Of a stretch of DNA of 64,000 nucleotides, positions 18,666-28,053 are shown in pieces; the stretch's first letter is position 1, and every line of letters starts with the position of its first letter. The stretch lies in assembly GCF_900143185.1 (NCBI RefSeq), contig NZ_FSRQ01000002.1, positions 124,001-188,000 of the forward strand, written 5' to 3'. The notes below the pieces were generated by a model. The model searched no databases, had not been told where the DNA came from, and worked only from the letters and a program-made list of their open reading frames with translations. This DNA is from Chryseobacterium scophthalmum (lineage in GTDB: Bacteria; Bacteroidota; Bacteroidia; Flavobacteriales; Weeksellaceae). A program made the translations under genes and the position numbers.

Positions 18666-19778
18666 ATGAATTTTATCAAACTTCCATTTCTCCTGAAACT
18701 TGCATTAGCAGTTATTTCCATCATCGGAATAGGTTACCTTATCAAATTAGGACAGAGTATTTTGGCTCCGTTTTTTTTGGCTTTTTTAATGGCGATGCTT
18801 TTTTTACCATTTGCCAATTTTATGGAGCAAAAACTAAAGCTCCCAAGATCTGTTTCTACAATTGTTTCAGTCATGATGATGCTGATTATTCTTACGGGAA
18901 TGATCTATTTCTTCGGCTCCCAAATATCAAGCTTCAGCAAAGATCTTCCACATCTCAGCAAACAGTTTAATTTGGTTTTTCACAATCTGCAAAACTGGGT
19001 ATCACATACTTTTAATGTAAAAATCGACGAACAGTTTGATTATTTAGACCAAGGTTTGGCTAAACTTTTATCTTCTTCAGGAGTGATTTTAGGCTTTACT
19101 TTTGGAGTTTTTTCTACAAGCTTAGGGTTTTTAGCATTTTTTATTCTGTTTTTTGTCTTTATATTAAATTACAGAAGAATATTAAATAATTTCATCGTTA
19201 ATGTCTTCAACGAAAAACACAAAGCCAGCGTACAGGAAGTTGTTTCAGAAGTCAGAATCATGACCAAAAGATACATTATCGGGCTTTGTCTTCAGGTAAT
19301 TATTGTTTCGGTACTTGCTACAACAGTTCTTACTATTTTAGGCGTAAAATATGCAATTTTATTAGGTGTTTTAACAGGATTACTGAATGTAATTCCTTAT
19401 ATCGGAATCGCTATTTCTTTATTAATTTCTTGCTTTATTGCATTTGCAACAGGCACTGTTTCAACTTGTGTTTATGTAGCAATCGGCTATGTTATTGTTC
19501 ACGCTATCGACGGAAATATTGTACTGCCTTTTGTGGTAGGTTCAAAAGTAAAAATCAACGCATTATTTTCTTTCATCGGAATTCTTTTAGGCGAACATCT
19601 TTGGGGAATTTCCGGAATGTTTCTTTGCATTCCCGCGATTGCAATTATCAAAATTATTTTTGAAAGAGTTGACGGTTTAAAACCTTGGGGTAAACTATTG
19701 GGTGAAGAAGAAAAGCCTAATAAAAAGAAAAAATCTTACAAAATTTCAAAAAATATCACCTTAAAGGAAATGGATTAA
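18666..19778 (+). CDS. AI-2E family transporter (PerM-like)
   Basis: 370 residues with the family pattern: three N-terminal helices, an amphipathic extracellular region (SKDLPHLSKQFNLVFHNLQN), then four or five helices with the conserved GLLNVIPYIGIAISL and later IVLPFVVGSKVKINAL motifs. The C-terminus is very basic (KPNKKKKSYKISKN). The family includes the AI-2 exporter TqsA and Na+/H+ antiporters, so the substrate stays open. A second member lies at 58459-59559. It is preceded by the lon terminator. Confidence 0.85.
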   Translation: MNFIKLPFLLKLALAVISIIGIGYLIKLGQSILAPFFLAFLMAMLFLPFANFMEQKLKLPRSVSTIVSVMMMLIILTGMIYFFGSQISSFSKDLPHLSKQFNLVFHNLQNWVSHTFNVKIDEQFDYLDQGLAKLLSSSGVILGFTFGVFSTSLGFLAFFILFFVFILNYRRILNNFIVNVFNEKHKASVQEVVSEVRIMTKRYIIGLCLQVIIVSVLATTVLTILGVKYAILLGVLTGLLNVIPYIGIAISLLISCFIAFATGTVSTCVYVAIGYVIVHAIDGNIVLPFVVGSKVKINALFSFIGILLGEHLWGISGMFLCIPAIAIIKIIFERVDGLKPWGKLLGEEEKPNKKKKSYKISKNITLKEMD

Positions 19779-19887
19779 ATATGAGTAATTGATAATAAAC
19801 AATGAATAATTTCTGCCAAAATTAAATTTTCATTGATTTTTTCACAACGAAAAAGAATTTTATTTAATTTTAATAAAAAATCACCTT

Positions 19888-20265
19888 ATGAAAATTATTA
19901 AACTTATTATCAGTCTTCTTTTCGGATTAATGTTTATCAATGCAGGATTAAACAAGTTTCTCAATTACATGCCCATGGAAAAACCGACTCCAGAGCAAAT
20001 GGAACTTTTCGCCGCATTTGAAAAAATCTTCTGGTTGATGCCTTTAGTAGGAGCTGTAGAAATTATTGGCGGACTGTTATTTATCTTCCCAAAAACCAGA
20101 GCTTTAGGAGCAATTGTTATTCTTCCCGTAATGGTAGGAATTGTAATTCATGTTTTCACGATGGATAAATCGACAATGGGAATGTCAATCGCAGGCGTTT
20201 TATTTTTAATTAATCTTTGGATGATTATTGATAATAAAGAAAAATATAGAGCTTTGCTGAAATAA
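19888..20265 (+). CDS. DoxX-like small membrane protein
   Basis: 125 residues, four transmembrane helices. Landmarks are LFGLMFINAGLNKF in helix 1 and WLMPLVGAVEIIGGLLFIFPKTRALGA, the central DoxX-family signature. Family members act in redox or thiosulfate-related roles in some bacteria, but most are uncharacterised. The gene is preceded by a 109-base AT-rich gap and converges on the acyl-CoA dehydrogenase with a word-repeat hairpin between them. Confidence 0.75.
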   Translation: MKIIKLIISLLFGLMFINAGLNKFLNYMPMEKPTPEQMELFAAFEKIFWLMPLVGAVEIIGGLLFIFPKTRALGAIVILPVMVGIVIHVFTMDKSTMGMSIAGVLFLINLWMIIDNKEKYRALLK

Positions 20266-20269
20266 TAAT

Positions 20270-20352
20270 GTGAATGGTGAATGGTCAATTCGCTTTGCTT
20301 GTCAATTTCTAAAATTCACTTGCGAAGCAAGATTCACAATTCACCATTGACT
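20270..20352. repeat. Short-word hairpin between convergent genes
   Basis: GTGAATGGTGAATGGTCAAT on the left faces ATTCACAATTCACCATTGAC on the right, with an inner pairing CTTTGCTTG / GCGAAGCAAG. The whole gap between the two stop codons is this one imperfect fold-back. It probably serves as a transcription stop for both genes. Confidence 0.75.
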
Positions 20353-20353
20353 T

Positions 20354-21712
20354 TTAAACAAATGCGCTGAACCCCGTAATTGATCTACCAACAATCAGTG
20401 AATTGATTTCTTTCGTTCCTTCATAAGAATAAATCGCTTCGGCATCGGCAACAAATCTTGCCACATCATATTCGAGCAGAATTCCATTTCCGCCCATCAC
20501 TTCTCGTGCTCTGGAAACAACGTCTCTCGTTCTCATCGTACAAAAAACTTTCGCTAAAGAAGCATGTTCGTCTTTCAGAATATCTTCGTCCTGCATTTCA
20601 GAAAGTCTGAAAACCATCGTTTGCATCGCCGTTAAATTCGAAAGCATTTCTACCAAATGTCCCTGAATCATTTGAAAAGAAGCAATTGGTTTTCCGAACT
20701 GTTCTCTTGTTCTTGTATAAGCTAAAGCACTTTCATACGCTCCTCTTGCGCAACCTGTCGCCATCCATGCAACTCCGGCTCTTGTCATTCTCAAAACTTT
20801 TGCGGTGTCTTTAAAAGAATTGGCATTTTGAAGTCTGTTTTCTTCAGTTACTAAACAATCTTTCAAAGTAATTAATCCATTCTGAACAATTCGAAGCGCC
20901 ATTTTTCCTTTAATTTTCTCTACAGAATAACCAGGATTATCTTTTTCAACAATAAAACCTTTTACTTCGCCATCATCAAGATCTCTTGCCCAGATAATAA
21001 TAACATCTGCAAAAGTGGCGTTTCCGATCCATTTCTTTTCACCATTTAAAATCCATCCTTCAGGAGTTTTTTTGCAAGTTGCCGTCAAACCTCCTGCTGC
21101 ACCGGAACCCACTTCAGGCTCAGTCAAACCAAATGCACCAATTTTTTCAAACTTCTGCATTTGAGGAAGCCATTTTTGTTTTTGCTCTTCCGAACCGCAA
21201 ATATAAATAGAGCCCATTGCTAAGCCAGATTGCACTCCGAAAAATGTAGCGATAGAAGCATCAATTCTCGCCATTTCCATTGCGATAACACCTTCCATCA
21301 AAAAAGGCATGCCTTTGCAACCATAACCTTCATACGTTACTCCACAAATATCAAGCTTTTGAAATTTCGGGATCAGCTCATGTGGGAATTCATCTCGCAA
21401 CCAATAATGATTCACCAAAGGCTTTACTTCTTTTTCCATAAACGCTCTTACTTTAAGCTGAACTTCTCTTTGTTCGGGAGTCAAAGTGTGATAAATATCG
21501 TAGAAATCGCCATCAATAGGCGGAAGTTCCTTTTTCTTCTTGTTCGGATCAAGCATCTTCGACAAACCTTGCAATTGTTTATTATCTAATTTGGAAAAAC
21601 TTTGCATCAATTTTGGCAAATCTACCTTTTGAGAAATGGCACTCAACTGATCAAAATCTATTGATCGGAATAATTCTATAGCGTTTCTGATTTTGGAAAA
21701 AGTATTAGACAT
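20354..21712 (-). CDS. Acyl-CoA dehydrogenase, glutaryl-CoA dehydrogenase-like
   Basis: 452 residues. FAD enzyme that oxidises a CoA thioester and hands electrons to ETF. The FAD/substrate motifs FGLTEPEVGSGAAG and WILNGEKKWIGNATFADV are clear. The C-terminal YEGTKEINSLIVGRSITG aligns with the glutaryl-CoA dehydrogenase region that carries the catalytic Glu. MGGNGILLEYDVAR is also GCDH-like. An extra ~55-residue N-terminal helical segment precedes the domain. It may act in lysine/glutarate breakdown. The ETF-type electron acceptor could be the Fe-S pair at 10491-12691; that link is inference. Confidence 0.85.
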   Translation of the reverse strand: MSNTFSKIRNAIELFRSIDFDQLSAISQKVDLPKLMQSFSKLDNKQLQGLSKMLDPNKKKKELPPIDGDFYDIYHTLTPEQREVQLKVRAFMEKEVKPLVNHYWLRDEFPHELIPKFQKLDICGVTYEGYGCKGMPFLMEGVIAMEMARIDASIATFFGVQSGLAMGSIYICGSEEQKQKWLPQMQKFEKIGAFGLTEPEVGSGAAGGLTATCKKTPEGWILNGEKKWIGNATFADVIIIWARDLDDGEVKGFIVEKDNPGYSVEKIKGKMALRIVQNGLITLKDCLVTEENRLQNANSFKDTAKVLRMTRAGVAWMATGCARGAYESALAYTRTREQFGKPIASFQMIQGHLVEMLSNLTAMQTMVFRLSEMQDEDILKDEHASLAKVFCTMRTRDVVSRAREVMGGNGILLEYDVARFVADAEAIYSYEGTKEINSLIVGRSITGFSAFV

Positions 21713-21914
21713 ATTATTTGAGATTTAATTTGTAAAACATTAGCAAAAATCAATCCGAAGTACTAATCAAACCGAGTAATCAATTTTACAAAATACTGAA
21801 TTTCAATAATTTAAATTTAATTAATTATTTACAAAATGTTTACCTGCAATATTCAAACATTACAAACGATTCTGCTGGAACTTTGACCTAAGTAAAACAT
21901 TAAAAAATAAATAT

Positions 21915-22826
21915 ATGAAAACGACTTACATCAGATTAACCATCGCAACCGCACTTTTATTAGGAATTTATTCATGTAAAAAAGGCGAAGCTACCGTAAA
22001 CGATTATGAGTTGTCAACAGCTGCAGATTCGGCTTCAGTGGAAAGTTCCGATAACATTTCTTCAGCAGCAACAATGTCTGTAAAAGACAAGCAGTTCATC
22101 AAAACTGCTAATATAAACATGGAAGTGAAAGATGTTTACGGAGCAACCATATCTATTGAAAAATCGGTACAAGAACTTGGCGGATTTGTTACGCACAGCA
22201 ATTTACAAAGCAGAGTAATTTCGGAAGACACTTACAATACTTCTAATGAAGAAGCTATGCTGGTAAAAAAATATCAGACGGAAAACACAATGCAGGTAAG
22301 GGTTCCCACCGCAAAACTAGGTGAACTTTTAACTTTAATTAATGATAAAAAACTCTTCCTGAATTCCAGAATTATCAATGCCGAAGATGTGACTTCAAAC
22401 ATTAAATATGCAGAAATGGAAGGCAAAAGAATAAAAAAAACCAGCGAGAATATTTCTGAACTCAAAACCACAAAAGACAAAGTAAAAATGAGCGATGAAA
22501 ATATGTCTGTAGAAAACCAACAACAGCTCGCAAATCTTGATGTAACCGATAATCTGAAATACAGCACAGTCGATATTTACATTAAAGAACCCAAGCTCCG
22601 AATTGCAGAAATTGCCATTACCAATTCAGAAAACATTGATAATAAATATAAATTCGATTTCTTTTACAGTGCAAAAAATGCCTTTGTTGAAGGATATTAT
22701 TTAATTCAGAGAATTGTGATTGGCCTCATTATAATCTGGCCGATTCTATTAATTGGAGGGGTATTATTTTACTTTTATCGTAAAAACAAATCTAATAAGA
22801 AACCAATTCAGGCTGATAAAGAATAA
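21915..22826 (+). CDS. DUF4349 lipoprotein
   Basis: 303 residues. Lipoprotein signal with Cys21 (LLGIYSCKKGEA). The DUF4349 core spans roughly residues 55-270: FIKTANINMEVKDVYGA, LGGFVTHSNLQSR, a charged helical insert, and YSTVDIYIKEPK. A C-terminal transmembrane helix (IGLIIIWPILLIGGVLFYFY) is followed by a basic tail. This anchor-plus-coiled-coil layout is standard for the family, whose function is unknown. The gene is monocistronic, with a 200-base AT-rich gap before it and a terminator after. Confidence 0.85.
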   Translation: MKTTYIRLTIATALLLGIYSCKKGEATVNDYELSTAADSASVESSDNISSAATMSVKDKQFIKTANINMEVKDVYGATISIEKSVQELGGFVTHSNLQSRVISEDTYNTSNEEAMLVKKYQTENTMQVRVPTAKLGELLTLINDKKLFLNSRIINAEDVTSNIKYAEMEGKRIKKTSENISELKTTKDKVKMSDENMSVENQQQLANLDVTDNLKYSTVDIYIKEPKLRIAEIAITNSENIDNKYKFDFFYSAKNAFVEGYYLIQRIVIGLIIIWPILLIGGVLFYFYRKNKSNKKPIQADKE

Positions 22827-22871
22827 ACGTGGCATCCTAACCTTTTGGTTATTCATATATAAATATTACCG

Positions 22872-22894
22872 AACCTCTGCATTTTGTGGAGGTT
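22872..22894 (+). terminator. Intrinsic terminator of the DUF4349 gene
   Basis: AACCTC and GAGGTT pair, extended by three more pairs (two of them G-U), around a 5-base loop, followed by TTTTATTTTT. Confidence 0.65.
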
Positions 22895-23019
22895 TTTTAT
22901 TTTTAAAACTCTAATTTTTAATTTCGCTTTATTAAAAAATAAATCTACACAAAAAGATACTTTCCTTTTACTCACCAAATAAAATTCAGGAAGGAGCGTT
23001 AATCATTCAAAATAAAACA

Positions 23020-23886
23020 ATGACCAAAATTTTTACTGTACTATTTTTTATTCTAAGCTTGTCAATTTTTTCTCAAAATAGAATCAAAATTTTAGATTCA
23101 GAAAATCAGAAGCCTATTCCTTATGCTAAACTTATTTTAAAAGACAAGAGTTACTACAAAAACACTGAAGAAAACGGCGAAGCAATTTTAGAGAAAGATG
23201 AAGAAATATCAGAAATTCAATCTTTTGGATATGAAAAATTGAAAGTTGAAAAAGCCCAACAAACCTATTTATTAAAACCTCAGTTCAATGAAATTGAGGA
23301 AGTGGAAATTACAAAACCAAAGTTTCAGAAATCATTTTCAGTAGGCTCAATTAAAAAAAGCAGTATGGGCTTTTCAGCTTTAAATATAAGCTGGGTGGTC
23401 GTCGATTTATTTAAAAATGAAATTCCCGATGAAAAAGTTTACATTAAAAAGATAAAAATCCCAACGCAAGTTCATAATACGATAAAAGAAGCTACTTTCA
23501 ACCTTATTTTTTATGAAAACATCAACGGAAAACCTTCCTTAGAAAAAACAAAAAACATTGTTGTTTCCTGTAAGTCTGGTAAACATCTTACTGAAATAGA
23601 TTTATCAAAAAATCCTATTCCATTTCCTAAGGACGGTTTATTTATTGGTTTTGAATGGATTGTAAACGAGCAAAACACATACTCTTATATCACCACTGTA
23701 AACCATCCGGACGGAACTAAAGAAAAAAATGTATTAAAGCATGGAACAGCTCCTTCTTTCAAGGCTTGTGAATCAGTAAATTCAAATGTCATGGCGAATA
23801 GTAATCTGGACTGGTATAATATTTTTAATACGAAAACAAGAAAAACGGTTTACAGTATTTCTATGCAATTAGAACTCACCAATTGA
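23020..23886 (+). CDS. Secreted protein with carboxypeptidase-regulatory-like domain
   Basis: 288 residues. Signal peptide (MTKIFTVLFFILSLSIFSQ). Residues ~22-90 match a CarboxypepD_reg-like beta sandwich (ILDSENQKPIPYAKLILKD, TEENGEAIL), the domain that starts TonB-dependent receptors and many flavobacterial surface proteins. The remaining ~190 residues are beta-rich and not recognised. It has no TonB plug or barrel and no C-terminal sorting domain that I can see, so it is probably periplasmic or surface attached. The function is unknown. Confidence 0.65.
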   Translation: MTKIFTVLFFILSLSIFSQNRIKILDSENQKPIPYAKLILKDKSYYKNTEENGEAILEKDEEISEIQSFGYEKLKVEKAQQTYLLKPQFNEIEEVEITKPKFQKSFSVGSIKKSSMGFSALNISWVVVDLFKNEIPDEKVYIKKIKIPTQVHNTIKEATFNLIFYENINGKPSLEKTKNIVVSCKSGKHLTEIDLSKNPIPFPKDGLFIGFEWIVNEQNTYSYITTVNHPDGTKEKNVLKHGTAPSFKACESVNSNVMANSNLDWYNIFNTKTRKTVYSISMQLELTN

Positions 23887-23925
23887 TTTTTAATCCTCAA
23901 TTAACATCATTGTACGAAAATTCCG

Positions 23926-23933
23926 TAAATTTG
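23926..23933 (+). promoter_or_regulatory. Bacteroidota -7 box upstream of pgi
   Basis: TAAATTTG, an exact match to TAnnTTTG. Transcription would begin near 23940, giving a leader of about 70 bases before the ATG at 24010. This argues against the TTG at 23938 as the start. A TTG at 23910 is closer than the usual -33 spacing. Confidence 0.55.
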
Positions 23934-24009
23934 CAGATTGAAATTTAATAAATATGATTTAGTGAATTTTATTCAAAAAAATTCCTACATCTTACAATCA
24001 CTTCTACAT

Positions 24010-25650
24010 ATGTTATCAAAAATAAATCCTACACAAACAAATAGCTGGAAAGCCCTCGACGAACACTTTGGAAATAACGATTTTGAGCTGAGAACGCTTT
24101 TTCAATATAATCCAAACCGTTTTGAAGAGTTTTCTATCAAAAAAGATAATTTCTTATTCGATTATTCTAAAAATTTAATCGATTCAAGAACAAAAGAGCT
24201 TCTTTTGAATCTTGCAGAAGAATGTCAGTTGAAGGATGCTATTTCTAAAATGTTTTCGGGTGATAAAATCAACGAGACAGAAGGAAGAGCAGTTTTGCAT
24301 ACCGCTTTGAGGGATTTTTCTGATAAAGAAATTTTGGTTGATGGTGAAAACATTAAGCCTCAAATCAAAAGAGTTTTAGACCACATGAAATCTTTCTCTG
24401 AAAAAATTATTTCAGGAGAACACAAAGGTTTTAGCGGAAAAGAAATTACGGATGTTGTAAACATCGGAATCGGAGGTTCAGATTTGGGACCTGTGATGGT
24501 AGTTTCGGCTTTAAAACATTTTAAAACTAGATTAAATGTTCATTTCGTTTCAAACGTAGACGGAAATCATATTGCTGAAGTGGTGAAGAATCTAAATCCT
24601 GAAACCACTTTATTCATCATTGCTTCAAAAACGTTTACGACTCAGGAAACAATGACGAATGCAAATTCGGCAAAAGACTGGTTCTTGAAAGCAGGAAAAC
24701 AGGAAGATGTCGCAAAACATTTTGTAGCTTTATCTACTAATGTTCAATTAGTTAAAGACTTCGGAATTGCGGAAGATAACATCTTCGAATTCTGGGATTG
24801 GGTTGGTGGAAGATATTCATTGTGGAGCGCAATTGGCTTGAGCATTGTTCTTTCTGTTGGATATGAGAATTTTGAACAACTATTAAAAGGTGCTGAAAAT
24901 ACAGACCAGCATTTCCAAACGGCAGATTTTTCAGAAAACGTTCCTGTTTTAATGGGACTTTTAGGAATTTGGTATCGTAATTTTTACGCTGCAACAAGTC
25001 ACGCTGTTTTGCCTTACTCCCAATATTTAGACAGATTTGCAGCCTATCTTCAACAGGGAGATATGGAAAGTAACGGAAAATGTGTCGATAGAAACGGAGA
25101 ATTCGTAGAATATGAAACAGGTCCGATCATTTGGGGAGAACCGGGAACAAACGGACAACACGCTTTTTACCAATTGATCCACCAGGGAACAGAATTGATT
25201 CCTGCTGATTTTATTGCGTATGCGAAAAGTCCGAACAAAGTTTCTGATCACCAAGATAAATTATTGGCCAACTTTTTCGCTCAGACTGAAGCTTTAGCTT
25301 TTGGTAAAAACGAAGAAGAAGTGGAAGAAGAATTACAAGCTTCAGGAAAATCTGAAGAAGAAATTGATTTCTTGCTAAATTATAAAGTCTTCCATGGAAA
25401 CACACCAACTAACTCTTTATTAATTAAAGAATTAACTCCATTTTCATTAGGGCAACTAATTACATTATATGAGCACAAAATATTTGTTCAAGGAGTAATC
25501 TGGAATATTTTCAGTTTTGACCAGTTTGGGGTGGAATTAGGAAAAGTTTTAGCAAATAAAATTTTACCGGAACTTGAAAGTAATGAGACTATTAGTTCTC
25601 ATGACAGCTCAACAAATGGTTTGATTAACTATTATAAAGGAAATAAATAA
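24010..25650 (+). CDS. pgi: Glucose-6-phosphate isomerase
   Basis: 546 residues from the ATG giving [16 protein letters not shown], a start typical of flavobacterial Pgi and close to the 549 residues of E. coli. It interconverts glucose-6-P and fructose-6-P in glycolysis. Both family signatures are present: [14 protein letters not shown] and [12 protein letters not shown], and [11 protein letters not shown] in the sugar-phosphate site. The frame extends 24 codons upstream to a TTG, but the -7 box at 23926 would place the transcript start there. The methyltransferase gene starts 2 bases after its stop, so they are cotranscribed. Confidence 0.95.
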   Translation: MLSKINPTQTNSWKALDEHFGNNDFELRTLFQYNPNRFEEFSIKKDNFLFDYSKNLIDSRTKELLLNLAEECQLKDAISKMFSGDKINETEGRAVLHTALRDFSDKEILVDGENIKPQIKRVLDHMKSFSEKIISGEHKGFSGKEITDVVNIGIGGSDLGPVMVVSALKHFKTRLNVHFVSNVDGNHIAEVVKNLNPETTLFIIASKTFTTQETMTNANSAKDWFLKAGKQEDVAKHFVALSTNVQLVKDFGIAEDNIFEFWDWVGGRYSLWSAIGLSIVLSVGYENFEQLLKGAENTDQHFQTADFSENVPVLMGLLGIWYRNFYAATSHAVLPYSQYLDRFAAYLQQGDMESNGKCVDRNGEFVEYETGPIIWGEPGTNGQHAFYQLIHQGTELIPADFIAYAKSPNKVSDHQDKLLANFFAQTEALAFGKNEEEVEEELQASGKSEEEIDFLLNYKVFHGNTPTNSLLIKELTPFSLGQLITLYEHKIFVQGVIWNIFSFDQFGVELGKVLANKILPELESNETISSHDSSTNGLINYYKGNK

Positions 25651-25652
25651 AG

Positions 25653-26477
25653 ATGTCGCTACTAAGATCATATTATTACAAATTACCTCCCGGTTTAAGA
25701 ATTTTAGGAAGAAAAATTTATTATTTTCCTATTGATTTTTATGAAGGAATTACCGGAAAAAGATCGAAAAACGAGCCTAAAAAAGGAGATATCTATGTAG
25801 GAAGCAGTGATTTTCTTGCTCACGGAATTCGACAGACAAAAGTTTTACAAAAATATATTGATCTTAAAAGTAACGACCATATTTTAGATGTAGGATGTGG
25901 TATTGGAAGAACCGCCGTAGCATTAACGAATGTTATCAAAGAAGGTTCTTATGATGGTTTTGATGCCGTTGAAAAGGGAATTACTTGGTGTAACAAGAAT
26001 ATCAACAGGAAACATCAAAACTTTAAGTTTAAATTTACTCCAATATATAATGATTTGTATAATTCTTTCAGTTTAAAAGCAGAAGAATTTACATTTCCTT
26101 ACGAAGACAAAAAATTTGACAAAGTATTTTTATTTTCTGTTTTCACCCATATGCAGGTGGTCGAGATTAAAAGATATTTAAATGAAATCAGCCGAGTTTT
26201 AAAAAATGATGGTTTGTGTTTGTCAACTTTCTTCTTATACGACGATTCTAAAAAAGAAAGTGGGACAATGCATTTTCCTCATATTTATGATGGCTACAAA
26301 CTAATGGACGACAAGGTAACCGCCGCAAATATTGCTATCAGTATCCCCTTATTGAATAAAATGGCAGCTGACGCTGACTTGACGGTTACAGAAATAAAAA
26401 GCGGATATTGGAGAAATGATGTAGAAAAAGAAGGAGCAGATGAGTTTCAGGATATCGTAGTATTCAAAAAAATCTAA
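25653..26477 (+). CDS. SAM-dependent methyltransferase, class I
   Basis: 274 residues. SAM-binding motif I is LDVGCGIGRTAVAL (near residue 78), motif II region FDAVEKGITWC, then KFDKVFLFSVFTHM. The first ~60 residues are a basic extension (RILGRKIYYFPIDFYEGITGK). The substrate is unknown; the extension and the glycan genes downstream would be consistent with a lipid or sugar methylation, but this is weak inference. The gene sits between pgi (2-base gap) and folD (19-base gap). Confidence 0.8.
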   Translation: MSLLRSYYYKLPPGLRILGRKIYYFPIDFYEGITGKRSKNEPKKGDIYVGSSDFLAHGIRQTKVLQKYIDLKSNDHILDVGCGIGRTAVALTNVIKEGSYDGFDAVEKGITWCNKNINRKHQNFKFKFTPIYNDLYNSFSLKAEEFTFPYEDKKFDKVFLFSVFTHMQVVEIKRYLNEISRVLKNDGLCLSTFFLYDDSKKESGTMHFPHIYDGYKLMDDKVTAANIAISIPLLNKMAADADLTVTEIKSGYWRNDVEKEGADEFQDIVVFKKI

Positions 26478-26496
26478 TAAAGTAATAAAAGTAAAA

Positions 26497-27381
26497 ATGG
26501 CAGAAATTCTTGACGGATTAAAAGTATCCAAAGAAATCAAAGCAGAAATCAAAGTTGAAGTTGACAAAATTATTGCAAGCAAAAGAAGAGCACCACATTT
26601 AGTAGCAATTCTTGTCGGGAACAACGGAGCAAGCAAGGCGTATGTAAATGCTAAAGTGAAAGACTGTGAAGAAGTAGGATTTCAATCTAGCTTAGTTAAA
26701 TTTCCAAGCACAGTTTCTGAATCTGAATTGTTGGAAAAAATCGACGAACTGAATAAAGATAAATCTGTAGACGGTTTTATCGTACAGTTACCTTTACCAG
26801 ACCAGGTTGATCAGGAGAAAATTATCAACGCAATCGATCCGAGAAAAGATGTTGATGGTTTCCACCCAACAAATTTTGGAAAAATGGCTTTGGAAATGGA
26901 TACTTTCTTACCAGCAACTCCTTTTGGGATTTTAACATTATTGGAAAGATATAATATTGAAACAAAAGGAAAAGACTGTGTAATTATCGGAAGAAGTAAA
27001 ATTGTGGGAAGACCAATGAGTATTTTGATGGGAAGAAAAGATTTCCCCGGAAATTCTACGGTTACGTTGACTCACTCTTACACGAAAGACATCGAAGAAT
27101 ATACTAAAAAAGCAGACATTGTAATTACCGCTTTAGGTGACCCTCATTTTTTGAAAGGTGAAATGATTAAAGACGGAGCAGTAATCGTTGACGTAGGAAT
27201 TACAAGGGTTGATAACGATTCTCCAAAAGGATATTATTTAGCAGGTGACGTAGATTTTGACAGTTGTGCAGCAAAAGCAAGCTGGATTACACCTGTTCCC
27301 GGAGGAGTAGGTCCTATGACAAGAGCGATGTTGATGAAAAATACCATCATTGCTTATAAGACTTCGGTCTATAACGACTAA
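26497..27381 (+). CDS. folD: Methylenetetrahydrofolate dehydrogenase / cyclohydrolase
   Basis: 294 residues, the normal length. It converts 5,10-methylene-THF to 10-formyl-THF in one-carbon metabolism. The catalytic Lys region is SKAYVNAKVKDCEEVG, the substrate motif QLPLPDQVD, the NADP site VIIGRSKIVGRPM, and the C-terminal PVPGGVGPMTRAMLMKNT. It is followed 6 bases later by queE, so folate and queuosine genes share a transcript here. Confidence 0.96.
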   Translation: MAEILDGLKVSKEIKAEIKVEVDKIIASKRRAPHLVAILVGNNGASKAYVNAKVKDCEEVGFQSSLVKFPSTVSESELLEKIDELNKDKSVDGFIVQLPLPDQVDQEKIINAIDPRKDVDGFHPTNFGKMALEMDTFLPATPFGILTLLERYNIETKGKDCVIIGRSKIVGRPMSILMGRKDFPGNSTVTLTHSYTKDIEEYTKKADIVITALGDPHFLKGEMIKDGAVIVDVGITRVDNDSPKGYYLAGDVDFDSCAAKASWITPVPGGVGPMTRAMLMKNTIIAYKTSVYND

Positions 27382-27387
27382 TTTGAA

Positions 27388-28017
27388 ATGAATAAAGAAG
27401 AAGATATATTATTAAAAGAAGGTAAAATGCTCCCTGTGATGGAGCATTTTTACACTATTCAGGGAGAAGGCGCACATACAGGAAAAGCCGCTTACTTTAT
27501 CAGACTGGGAGGTTGCGACGTTGGTTGCCATTGGTGTGATGTAAAAGAAAGTTGGGATCCTACGCTGCATCCCTTGATGAATGCTGAAGAAATTGCAGAA
27601 ACTGCTGCAAAACACTGTAAAATTGTTGTTTTGACCGGTGGTGAACCATTAATGTGGAATTTAGATATTTTGACTTCTAAATTAAAAGAATTAGGTTGCA
27701 CCATCCATATCGAAACTTCAGGAGCATATCCTTTGAGCGGGCAAATCGACTGGATCACACTTTCACCAAAGAAAACAGGACTTCCAAAAGAAGAAATTTA
27801 TGCTAAAGCTCACGAACTTAAAATGATTGTTTTTAACAATAATGACTTTAAGTTTGCGGATGAACAAGCTGCAAAAGTTTCGGAAAATTGTAGGTTATAT
27901 CTTCAGAGCGAATGGAGCAAAAGAGACGAAATGTATCCTAAGATTACCGATTTCATCCTTGCAAATCCACGTTGGCAAGCCTCAGTTCAAACTCACAAGT
28001 ATCTGAATATCCCGTAA
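27388..28017 (+). CDS. queE: 7-carboxy-7-deazaguanine synthase
   Basis: 209 residues. Radical SAM enzyme that turns 6-carboxy-tetrahydropterin into CDG for queuosine/7-deazaguanine synthesis. The cluster motif is C-x3-C-x2-C (GGCDVGCHWCDVK), shortened spacing as in the compact QueE group. FYTIQGEGAHTGKAAYF upstream is the QueE hallmark, and VLTGGEPL is the SAM-binding GGEP motif. Other que genes are not in the window, so they must lie elsewhere. Confidence 0.93.
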   Translation: MNKEEDILLKEGKMLPVMEHFYTIQGEGAHTGKAAYFIRLGGCDVGCHWCDVKESWDPTLHPLMNAEEIAETAAKHCKIVVLTGGEPLMWNLDILTSKLKELGCTIHIETSGAYPLSGQIDWITLSPKKTGLPKEEIYAKAHELKMIVFNNNDFKFADEQAAKVSENCRLYLQSEWSKRDEMYPKITDFILANPRWQASVQTHKYLNIP

Positions 28018-28053
28018 ATTGTTTATATTAGCTTTTGTGTTTCGCTAGAGAAG

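Noticed and set aside
19286..19663. 125-codon frame inside the AI-2E gene
   Set aside because: It is a +1 shadow of a strong membrane protein gene; its Cys/Tyr/Arg-rich composition is typical of out-of-frame reading of hydrophobic codons.
23938..24009. 24-codon extension of pgi to a TTG start
   Set aside because: The extension has no similarity to Pgi N-termini that I know, and an exact -7 box at 23926 would start the transcript at about 23940, past the TTG.
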